The position numbers and the translations under genes were made by a program. Source: Neolentinus lepideus HHB14362 ss-1 (lineage: Eukaryota > Basidiomycota > Agaricomycetes > Gloeophyllales > Gloeophyllaceae). From it: DNA of 64,000 nt. The stretch lies in assembly GCA_001632425.1 (NCBI GenBank), contig KV425635.1:1-64000 (forward strand), in the 5' to 3' direction. Below, piece by piece: positions 43,722 through 53,984 of the stretch. Every line of letters starts with the position of its first letter. Positions within the stretch are counted from its first letter, which is position 1. Under the pieces are notes generated by a model that was not told the DNA's origin, made no database searches, and was given only the letters and a program-made list of their open reading frames with translations.

Positions 43722-46460
43722 GAGCTCCGGGAACTGTGATATGAATGCGAACTGACTGATCTTCGACATCTGTGTAGTCTACTCTGAACGGCTTGTAGGG
43801 GGCAGGCCTGCGACCAATTTCTTACCTGGGCCGATCTGATCCCATATACAAGGTTCTCTATATCTTCTCGAAGGGCTGCATGCAGCTGATACGTCGCATC
43901 TCCGAGTACGCCGATCTGGCACGCCTTACCAGCAAGGCTCTTATGTGAACCAAAAGCAGCATGTATATTTACTGTCACCTTGTTGCATCAAAGTGCGCCT
44001 AATTCTGGCTCCTCACCACATCCGGCATGAACCTGAACGACCGTCTCCAACAAACCCATATTTCTGAGATCAAAATACCAGCAGAGCATATTCCAAGGAA
44101 CGGTACTTATCTCTGGTCACCGCTCTGTGGTCTCGGTTGGCGTTGCGGAATCTCGACTCGTGACACCTATCTATCCTTGAACGGGAACTATCTTTATCGC
44201 GTTCAAATCTGTTTGGATTTAAGCTGCATCGACACGTTTTCGAAATCTGTTTCTATCGACGTCGATATCTCATATCCTGCTAGCAACCATAAAGAAAACT
44301 TCGTTCAGGATTATCATCCTGATCTGGCCTCTAATCCTAAGCCTTCCTGGTCGCCTTCTCGTGGCTGGAGCAGCGGTGCTATTGAATTCTCCATCTCAGC
44401 CACTTATTCTCGGCCAACGCCTTCTATTAATCAGCTGAAAATATCTCGAGATCTGAAGGAGTCGCTGCACTCCTCCGTATCCACCGCGACTTTCGTGGAC
44501 ACGGCACTATTTGCATTCAGTCGAAGGCGTCATGGAGGACGTGTGGACACGCCGGTTCCTACCTACGCTAGCAGTGGAATTCTAATGAAGCACTCCTCGT
44601 ATTTTGAAGACAGTACGTGGATGGTCGCAGTAGCTCACGCTGTACTTGACATGTGATGTTTTGATCAATGCTCTCGAAGTCATTCCTGGAGTCCAAGCGT
44701 GCTCCGCCTGGCGCTGCCTTCCCAACAGATCAGCAATCGTACATAGATGATTATTACTACGATTCAGACAGCGATCTCTCAGATACAGACGACGATGTCG
44801 ACTGTAACCAGGGTGGCTTGCGTACAGAAGACAGTCTTGACACGGGTGTCTCTGGGAGCGCTCCACTGACTCAAAAAGCGTAAAGTCGTCCGGCTCTGAT
44901 ATATCTGTCCTGGGTTACTCCGGCGACCATTCTCAAAAGACGCCAAATGCAAACAGTCTATATAAAGTGGGAGATAGTCGTACCATCGTGATGAGGGATG
45001 TTGCCTCTAAGACGTGAGTACTAATTAGCGACGCTCGTTCAGCTGACTTACGGTTTCGGCGGCTGTCAGTCTAAATGCTCTGGTATATTATCTGTACACT
45101 GGGGATATTGAGTTCGCTACACTGAGGTCTGTGAAAGCCGCTCCAGCGGGCACACCGGCTGGCACGTCCGCTGAAGCGGAGGACACTGAAATCAGTGCGA
45201 CCGCAGAAGGACCAGACTCGGTCCCCGCTATACAGTTCGTGATGCGTCTATTAGTATTGGCGTCGGCCTCCAAGTGATGACCATCGGATAGGCTGGAGCC
45301 TGCATTCGAATTGATCGAACCGCGCGACCCGCACGGACCGCCAGACTGGCTAGTATTTGGCACTGGTTTTTTCGAGGTGGGAATTTCGTACATTCCATAC
45401 ACTGATCGGTGCTCTAACCTCACTCTCGCGTTCAGAATCCAGCAGAGCCAGTTTCGTCCGACGAGCTGTATTCATGCTCCCCGAAGTCTATGTATCGTTT
45501 TGCCGACATGGTACGTACCTTTGTCATATCACACATCATCGTGGACATACCCTCCAACACTGTCCGGCAAGCTCGAGTTGGACGAGTTACGGCAGCGCGC
45601 CTTCGAGGCAATTATGTCCAATCTATCGAAGGAAAACATTATAGAGGAGGTTTTCTCGAAATTTACGTCTCGGTTCGTCAAGTCAAACTTGGGTAGCAGA
45701 CATCATACCGAACGATCTTACCCCACTAGGTATCCAGAAGTTCTGGAGATGGAAATCCGGCTCTTGAACACCATGCGCAACGAAAAGGAGGTCCAGGACG
45801 CACTGGCTGCAATCATACAGCGAATGGTTGCTGGTGGTGAATTCTCGCACGCTGGAGATGCCCTTTCGAAATTCGTCTTAATAATGGCAGGTTCTAGACA
45901 ATAAACGGAACAACCACCTGTAAGCATTGACAGGCTGCAGATGAAGATTTGCTTATTGCACAATTTCGTTAGTTTTGTATCTAAAGTATCTCGATCCAAC
46001 GAAGGGAATAGTGATTGGGCAAGAGAGCCGCAAGATGCGGCAGCGAGGTCAGAGTAGGGTTGTCATCGGCGTTAAGAATGTGTTGGTCGTTTCGCTCGTG
46101 AGATATGTGAACATAGGGATCAAGCGGTGAATGTATGAACGCTCGGAGATGAAGACCAAGGACGGGTATCTTGAACAACAATCTTTCTGATCATGTCTAT
46201 GCAACGATAAGCATGAAGTATTAATTAGCCCTAGTCGCATGACGCTTTGCGCCACTCGAAAGAATGACACGCACTTGGGAAGTATGAGGGCAGGTGTCGA
46301 TGCATATCGAAAGCCAGCCGATAGAGGATACCATATCACAGAATGTACTAAAATGCAGTTTTCATCGCAGAGACGAACACAAGGAGAGTGTCCGTGGCGT
46401 GAGGAAGTTCCCCTAGCATCGCTCGCGAGTCGCATCAGCAATCCCAGAACCCTCCGGGCT
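43722..46460 (+). repeat. Segmental duplication, left copy (about 2.7 kb)
   Basis: Sequence from about 43722 to 46460 aligns collinearly with about 53985 to 56680: upstream flank, paralog B versus C, and the downstream spacer with the words TTAATT[A/C]GCCCTAGTCGCATG. The copy ends inside what corresponds to the 3' end of paralog D. Only the last few dozen bases of a D-like gene (GTGTCCGTGGCGTGAGGAAG near 46390-46460) are present here. Breakpoints are accurate to perhaps 20 bp. Confidence 0.85.
44027..45904 (+). pseudogene. MATH-like/BTB paralog B, decayed duplicate of C
   Basis: Exon 1 (44027-44612) is intact: MNLNDRLQQTHISEIKIPAE, GWRCGISTRDTY, SFVDTAL-type BTB start, GGRVDTPVPTYAS, SSYFED. 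The next acceptor, GATCAG in paralog C (54914-54919), is GATCAA here (44666-44671), so the AG is gone. In exon 2, C reads GGGAGCTCCACTGA and B reads GGGAGCGCTCCACTGA. This 2-base gain shifts the frame to a stop at 44881. Later exons are recognisable: YYLYTGDIEFATLRSV, SMYRFADM, the LELDELRQRAFEAIMSNLSK counterpart, and YPEVLEMEIRLLNTM to 45904. It probably makes no functional BTB protein unless spliced in an unexpected way. Confidence 0.75.
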
Positions 46461-47463
46461 GGCATTCCGTCGCCGTCGCGCTCCAGAGCGCTGCTGAAGC
46501 TGGTCTGAATACTTGTAGCTGACACCTTACTGCCGCCTCAATTGACAGGTTGGACATCAGAGATAGGGCCATAAGATTGCGGTGCTGATAGACACTACAT
46601 AGCATAAGGTAGTGACTAGTAATAAGCGAATACAATCTCGGTTTTCTAGTCTCAGTCTGTGATATTTACTTCCTCAGTCAATCACTTCTTTCTTGTGTTT
46701 CACCGATATCTTAATAGAAGCTTTTACAATATTTAAGGTGTCCTTGAATATTTTTGTCAAATAATCTCTGCATAGGCATGTCGTCGTTGTAGTTTCGAGA
46801 GTACATACCGTTGTTGTGCGGCAGGTTTAGCGAGAGTTTACCTAACACAATGAACAGTTCCTAATTAGTAGCGTGCCGTAGAGACTTAAGTAACTCAAGC
46901 TTGATGTAAGTAGAATAGCTTTCGCGATATTCTAAATACAATGATTTAAGAAAGAAATTTGATCGAGAGGCATTGAAGAGCGTAATGTCGATGGATTGCA
47001 GCCCTGTCTTATATACTACAAGAGTCGGGGATCGGGTATCTACAGAGTAGCTACTCAGTCAATCGAGCTATGTTAACTCAGAGACAGTCAACTCCAGGAA
47101 TTAAGCACAAACCGCGCGTTCTAAGTATATTAATACATGCGGTTAGTAGTGTATGACAGGTTGTAGAACGTTCTAAAGCTCGCCCAGCGTTCCAGGAGAC
47201 TTAACGCCACCCGAGCCGCGTGGTAGCACCCCGATATGGAAGGACCACTTCCTTAATCAGTCTAGCTACACTGTGACATAAATACACACAACAGCCGTGG
47301 GAATATGTATTTGAGTGTGTCTTCGAATGGTGGGCTCTGATTAATGATTAATTGTCTTTACTAAGAGAACTCACTTTGCATCGAGATACCCTTGCATCCT
47401 GAATCACTTGTCGTAGCTCGTATATGCGACACTATATTCTTAATACAGCTCCTGGTATCGCTA
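46461..47463. other. AT-rich intergenic DNA, no gene
   Basis: Nothing coding was recognised between the end of the duplicated block and the left end of the Plavaka element. Confidence 0.5.
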
Positions 47464-47638
47464 CATCAGGAAAAACCCTCCGCGCTAAATAGAACCAATT
47501 TCTTGCTAATTATGTCTAAGCCGTCTATCGTTCCTTATTAGACACAATTAGTGCATGTCCACTGCTAATCATGTGTAATTATGCCACATCATTTCTAATA
47601 TAGCCCCGATTTTCACTACTTAGTGTAAGGGTACAATA

Positions 47639-50600
47639 TCAGAACTGCGTCATATATGTGTGTCTATCTAGATATGGATTAACATAGAATGATGTTGCTT
47701 TGTCTAGTACTGTACTCGACATCCACTCTCGCGGTACACTAGGACCCCATTTCGGATAGAGATGTACACTCCGCCGAATCTGCAATACCGGGATAACACT
47801 TGCAAGACGGTCCCCGCTGTGATTGACAGATCTTGAAACCCTGTATAGATGGCTATTGGGTTCAGGAGATGATGCAAATGGCGTGAACCACTCTACATAG
47901 GCAAGATATTTTGGCGGTGGCTTTTGCGGGAAGAGGAGTGAGATCGCACGCGGTGGAAGGCTGAACACCACCCGTACTTGAGCAACACGATATCCTTGAA
48001 CACGGTTAGAATATCAGTAACAGAAGAAAGGCAGAAAACATACCTGTAAGACCGTATTCCTTCCCTGAACCGAGGTTTACCAAGACAGTATCAAACCGCG
48101 CAGGTATGGGTCGGCCACGTTTGTCAGTTGTTGCCGGTCTGACATGGACAGCGTCTCGCAAAGTCATTGATGCCCCATCCACTCGAGAGACATCGTCAAG
48201 CCCATACTTGATCTTGTGGTACACAGGCAATACCTGAAATGGGAGAAAAACATCACCAGTGGCATCTTCAACTTGCGCTGATGTCAGTTGCGGGTTGTTA
48301 TACTTGACAACAAAGCGAGTGAAAGCATCCGCGAAAAATCGCGCGCCGTAGTCACTGCGTATCACATGAATGGGCACAGCCTTCAAGGTGGGCCAGCGAG
48401 TCATGATCAAGCCTGTGCGGGGAGGCTCAGCACGGGCAGCCATGGGTTCTGAAGTAGATTGGGAAGATTGAGGCAGTGGCGCCGTAGTCTTTGCAAGGCA
48501 CCATGCAACGTAGTTGGTGTGACGAAGCACCTTTTCACGTCGCTCAAGCCATGCCATCATCTGGGGGTACTCATCCTTGTGATTGGTTGCACGATATGCG
48601 TCCTTGGCGAGGTCGATGTGGAGGCGCTCAGTGTATTCGGTGTTATAATTGTCAGTTGTTCCAAAGAGTTGAATGGAGAGCAGGTAATGGAGTAGAGCGT
48701 GAAGCTTGGGGAGATTGAAATTGTCTCGGATGCCTAGCTCCACAAATGCATCTTTGTTGTCATGAAATCGTCGAAGTGCATCCTGGAGGTGGGAAAGAGT
48801 CTTGCTTGTATGCACCGGGTACTGCGCCAGGTACAAGAAATCAAGTAGCGCCCGTATAGCCCTGATCAGCTTCGAAGAAGAGACACGGTCTGGTAGCCGT
48901 ACATCCATAATGAGACCCAGCAGTAGCTGACACATCTGAGCATGTTCATGGCCTGTAACATGCGAGAGCGTACTGATGCCCTTCGTGAAAATGTGTATAC
49001 CATGATTAGGAGGAAACCGGCGGCAGCGTGCATCAATCTCTGCTGCAGTTCCAGCCTTTAATACCCATACGATGGCGTGCTTCATCACGCCCTGATACAT
49101 CTGATGAAGAATATCAGGCGTAATCGCCTGAAATACATCGACATATGGCAGTTCTTCCCAGAAGGGATGTTGCACAGGCTTGATCCCTACGTCTTTGCAT
49201 GCCTTCACAAATACACTAGCACCGTCTGAAAGTGTTGACAGAGCATCAAGAACTGAGTCCATATCACGTAGGTTGTAGTCACAGTCTGCATCATAGTCGC
49301 CAAGATCATTGTGCGATACTGGACATTTTGGACAGTCACCATATTTAACTGCCGTAACAAGGACTTGCTCTGGGTAGTCACCCACAAATGTCGCAAAGAT
49401 TGGATGACACCGGCGATAAACACCATCGCCACTGGCCATCGCAATACCATCCCGGCCCGCTGACTTGAGTGGGTGCAATATACGTCGGACACATGAGTGG
49501 AAGAGGTTGGTGAGAGTGCGACGGCGAGCAGCCTTGTTGGTAACATGATCTAACCATGTGGTTGGCAGGTAGCCCAGTAAAACATGCCCACCCCTGGATG
49601 GTTTTCGTCGGATCTCCTTGGGTAAATTGCCGATTGTCATGTAGATGGGATATGCTGTCTTGTTCCCGAAGAGCGTGACCTGCGTCTTATCAGAAGAAAT
49701 GAGCACAGGGATGATTGTGGCGCCAGGAGTGTTGGACTCGACAACTTTCTACAATGAAAATAATGTGTCATAGATCTTTCTTATAGGGATCCCGACGAAT
49801 GAATAGGCACACACCTGAGTGTTCCACCACCACTTGCCTGTATACATGTCATAATACATGCGAATTGTCTTGTCACGATCGGCATAGTGACATTCCGGGG
49901 CAAAAACAAGATGCTTCGCAAACTCGGGATCGCCATATATTGCTTTGATGCATTCAATTACATCACGGTAATAGACTTCAAAGGCTTCATTTGCGATGAT
50001 TACCTCATCTCGTTTGAAGCGAGGTCGGCTTGGAAGTGAGTCTATCTTTTTGTTGAGCTCATCAGCTGTCTTGAATGACAATCCAAGCGCTTCCCGCAGC
50101 TTGGGGTTAAGTTTCAGTGAATCGCAACATGAGATGATAGACAGAAACATACCCCTTCGATTTGGAGAAGCTCTGTTAGAGCGGTTGATCCAGGGCCATG
50201 GAGCTTGGCCCACCGTGCAACATCCCAATCCAATTTTGACACGAAGGGCGCCCAGGGGTCTGCAGATCCTGATCCGAGCTGAAATGCATACTGAGCATAC
50301 TCCAACGAGGAGGCATCTGCCGCACGGATGGGCTTCCCTGCAACACTAGACGGAAATGCCACAGTTGCGGCTGGCTTGCGCATAGTCTCTGAAGCCTGGA
50401 CCCGCTCACCAGACAAATGAGCGGTGTCCTCTTCCAACACCATATCATCATCAGCGCTGTCAGTGACAGCCACTGGTGGTGGTTCCCAGTGGTGAGTGTC
50501 AGTATGCTGATCTCCGTCATCGTCATCACTCGAGCTGTCATCATCAGGTCCTGCGTCGCCATCCTCATGCAAATCATCAGTGTTGCCTGTGAGGTCAGCG

Positions 50601-50833
50601 AAGTCTTCGGGTGTATAGTGCGACCCAAAAAGGTCACCTTCAAAATGTGGTGGTGCAACAGAAGGTGGTGGAGGCACAGTAGTCCTGTTTTCACTAGGTT
50701 CTGTTGCCGGAGCTGGCTTATACAACTGCTGGGCTTCGTAAATAGCTCGACAAGGTGGGTTACTGGTCTTTCGAAGATGCTGAGTGTATCCGGGTAGCGT
50801 GAAGGTGCGTCTACATCCTTCGCAAGTCACCAT
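47639..50833 (-). CDS. Plavaka transposase
   Basis: Four exons on the minus strand: 50833-about 50160, about 50105-49812, about 49749-48045 and about 47985-47639. The protein starts with a C2HC-type zinc-finger-like motif (CEGCRRTFTLPGYTQHLRKT ... PPC), as in other Plavaka proteins, then a long acidic linker (DDDSSSDDDDGD). The transposase core follows: LREALGLSFKTADELNKKID, RFKRDEVIIANEAFEVYYRD, WWWNTQ, then LISSDKTQVTLFGNKTAYPI, GDCPKCPV, ITPDILHQMYQGVMKHAIVW, LHALLHYLLSIQLFGTTDNY and NTEYTERLHIDLAKDAYRAT. SDKTQ and the TE(Y)TERLH region are the usual carriers of acidic catalytic residues in this family, though I assign them only tentatively. The C-terminus (QVLPVYHKIKYG; LAYVEWFTPF; VNPYLDRHTYMTQF) is complete. 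No frameshift was found. Confidence 0.88.
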
Positions 50834-51167
50834 TGCAATTACCCAGTTGACAGAGTTGCATATGCTAAGTCCACCACAAAGAACAGCACTACGACTCAGC
50901 GGCAGAGGCGTGCCCTGCCCAAGACACAGGTCGCCTTGTGAGGCAACACACGTGTTGAGGGCTGGCTGCCAAAACGTCGCCGAGAGGAGCAGCTGTCGCT
51001 ATGTCAGCAGCCACATAAACCCAAACAAATATGAAACGTACGATAAGCCATGTTGATTTCCCTTCTCTCTTTGACTCCTACCATCAGCCCATCACTATCC
51101 TCTCCTTTTACCCAATTCTTCAAACTAAACCAACCGCTCCTTTTTTTTATATGTTATTCGAGCCCCT
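50834..51167. promoter_or_regulatory. Bidirectional promoter region of the Plavaka element
   Basis: 334 bp separate the two start codons of the divergent transposon genes. The part near the plus-strand gene is pyrimidine-rich (51055-51160, with a run of T at 51140). No specific site was recognised. Confidence 0.5.
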
Positions 51168-53569
51168 ATGTCTCAGCAGATAATTTCAGACCCCCGCAGC
51201 AAAAAGTCGCAGATCCCTGCCAATCGTCCCTTAACCGCAGCGGCTGTCAAGGCTGCACAGCGTAAAGGTACAGCACCTATGCCAGATGCTCCTGTTGAGC
51301 AGAATGGGAGAGGTCAGTATCCGTCCAACACTGATGTTGATGACTTGCCGTGCGGTGCATGACACGAAGGCTTTATTTGCAGCATCACGGATTGCCAAAA
51401 CTAGGGCTTTAGCAAATCAAGGTATGCCCCGATGCGCTACCATGAACACTATGCTCCAGGATGCAGGCACACGCAAACGTGCTGTGTCACCAGCTACCAC
51501 CAAAACTGCTGACACTTCCAAAAAGTCTAAAAAAGGTGAGTCGACATCATGCTGCACATCCCATTGTCGTCTCAATATTGTGGACTAACTGATTCAGCAG
51601 ATCGTACTCATTTTCGTGCTGGGGGAGCTGAAACTGCCAGTAAGGCCCCCGATGGCGGCAACGTCAAAGACTGAGGTAACTGACTATTCCCGAAATCATC
51701 GGCAAAGGAAGCTAATAAATTGTGGATTAGGCAGTCGTCACCCCAAGCAGCAAGCCGCTAATCTCACCAAAGCTTTGACTGAAGAGGAGCTGGACGAGAG
51801 CTCTACTGAGGATGGTGATTACACTGACAAACAGTCGGAAGGCGAAGAGCTGCAAGAGGAAGATGAACAACTCGACCACCTAGACTCAGATGATCTTGCA
51901 GATGAGTTCGCGAAGGAGGTGAGTGCATTTTTCGCCGATGCAATGTTGCAGTTGGGAATGTTTGTGCTCGTGGGGCCTGCTTATCCAATCATTCAGGCAG
52001 CCTCGTGGGGCGACGCTGCAACTGGCAATGCCTCTCTCGCACGGAAGACTAAGGTGCCCAAACTATATCCTCGTCGAGCAACACCTGCTGCTAATGAGCT
52101 TTTTGATGACGATGACGATGTGATTGAGATATCCACTGTGGCGAGGAAGTCCAAGGTACGTGTGCTTACTAAACTTGCATGTTCCCAATGATGTTAGATG
52201 TGGTTACTTCAGGGCCGCAAAGGCAAGAGCCAACGGCAGTTGGCACACAAAGCTGAGGTATTCTGTCCACCTTATTGAACTTCCCTATCCTGAAGTCACT
52301 TGCTTCAGGCCCTGCAATGGCGCGATATGCTCCCTATGACACCTGTCAAGAAGACCTCCCACCGCACTGGACTTGCTGCAATGCCCGTCTCGCCCTCGTC
52401 GCTTAGTTATCCTGGTGACGAGGAGGACGATGAAGGTGATAATAGTGACAACAATGCTCAACAAGCCAGCGGAGCTGCGCCATCCCAAGCTGTCCATCCT
52501 GCTGTTTCTATGCCGATCAATGTTGTATTCAGCCGCAATGGGCGAGTCAACTTGAACGATCAGCACGTGTATGTGCAAGCTGTTGCACGGGAGGCCATCC
52601 GAGGGGTTTCTATTTATCTAGGCTTCGAGGATGCGTTTCCCGAGATCAGAGGTAGGACTGTCATATCTCGTGAATGCCTCGCAGATGCTGCGTGGGGCAG
52701 TGCACGTTACTCTGAGATCCTCGATCGTCTGATGAACGACGACGGGTATGGCAAGGCTTTGGGACGAATAGTGAGTGCTTGCTTATCTATAAGACTGTTT
52801 TATACTGACTTGTGACTGCCCGTGAGCCGGATGGACGTATTAGTACCTGGCGCCGTCTCGCCTACAGTATCGGCAGCAACCATGTCATCGGCGGTTACCA
52901 CTTGACACCTGGGCCTGGCTGCGACAAACGGGTAGCGAGTCTCCTCAAATCGCAGAGGTACATCTTTCCTGGTGATGTCGAGGTATGTGTGTGTCAATCA
53001 TTCTGGTGTAGATACTGATGCTGGTCTAGGCTCCTGGCAAGCTTCGTACCAATGAGCCGTACAAGCATCCTGCCATCCTCGCCATTATGCAGGCGCTATA
53101 CTTCTCCGGTTCGGGTGCCCTCGGTGTGCGCGAGACTGACCGGTTCACGACATCATCGCCAACTGATGCTGCTGTCGAGGTTCCTATCTCTATGGTTGCC
53201 CTAGTCACTACAGCGGTAAGCTAATTGATCTCGATTTGTGTCTCGGCTGTGCTTGCACTGATTAAATTGATCAGGTACACAATTCCTTGATGGAATGGCA
53301 GACAGGGAAGCGCGTAGCACGGGAATTCTCAGCGCTGAACTGCGGCGACATTTACCGGACCCATGTTGGCATCCTCGAGCAGGTCAAGTCGACCAAGCCG
53401 GTTTTCTTCCATGAGCTGATGGCTGGCCTCTATCGGGATGCACGGTATGCTCAAGTTTTGTTTACAGTGCTGTATCTAATGTGATTCTAGTGCTGCTGCT
53501 GCTTCGGAGGTTCAAGTTAACTCGGAAGAGAGTGCTTTCACGCTCATGGACCTTTCGACGTTCCAGTAG
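51168..53569 (+). CDS. DUF6532-type protein encoded by the Plavaka element
   Basis: Plus-strand gene of about ten short exons. It begins MSQQIISDPRSKKSQIPANR (51168); the first intron starts at 51314 (GTCAGT). The N-terminal part is Lys/Arg and Ser/Thr-rich, followed by acidic stretches (EEELDESSTEDGDYTDKQSE; ELFDDDDDVIEI). The C-terminal domain reads INVVFSRNGRVNLNDQHVYV, EILDRLMNDDGYGKALGRI, NEPYKHPAILAIMQALYFSG, ISMVALVTTAVHNSLMEWQT and KPVFFHELMAGLYRDAR, ending in EESAFTLMDLSTFQ. That arrangement matches DUF6532, a basidiomycete domain often found beside Plavaka-like transposases. It may help bind element ends, but no function is established. Confidence 0.75.
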
Positions 53570-53984
53570 TGTATCGCTCGGCTCCTTATACCTATCTATA
53601 CCCAATCGCGCGGTCTGCTTCTCATTTCCTCCATCAATTTCTCTATGGACTCTTCGGCTCTTCCTTTGCCACCCCGTCGACCACTTCACATTCACTACTA
53701 TCATATAATCAGAGTCTTTTGACAATATAATCACTTGTAACCCAGATAATACACAGCTAAGACGAGTGAATAACTACAAAACAGATGTGTTTTCGACCTT
53801 TTTCGGAATAAATTCGGGCGAATTAGATCTAATGCGGCGGGAGGCCAGCGTCGAAAGTCACATTACATCTTATGTGATACTTCATGTAATTAGATATAAT
53901 AAGGTATGATTCACGTCGGATGTATCTAATTAGCAGGGGGGGTTTTTCCTGATGTATGCACTGATCGATCGTCTAACCCTACAT

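Larger units (their letters stand above)
47464..53954 (-). mobile_element. Plavaka-type (CACTA-like) DNA transposon, apparently full length
   Basis: The left end (47464, CATCAGGAAAAACCCTCC) matches the right end read backwards from 53954 (CATCAGGAAAAACCCCCC). After a mismatch or two GCTAA[A/T]TAGA also agrees, for about 28 bp. TA at 47462-47463 and 53955-53956 flanks the ends. The base before it also differs, so a 2-bp duplication is the simplest reading. Subterminal TAATTA/CTAATT words are dense at both ends (47500-47600; 53820-53935). The 6,491-bp interior holds two divergent genes, a Plavaka transposase (minus) and a DUF6532 protein (plus). Both read well, so it could be an active or recently active copy. 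Confidence 0.85.

Noticed and set aside
45311..45904. 197-codon continuous frame in paralog B
   Set aside because: It runs through intron sequence and only its 3' part is the true BTB-family reading. It is already covered by the pseudogene entry.
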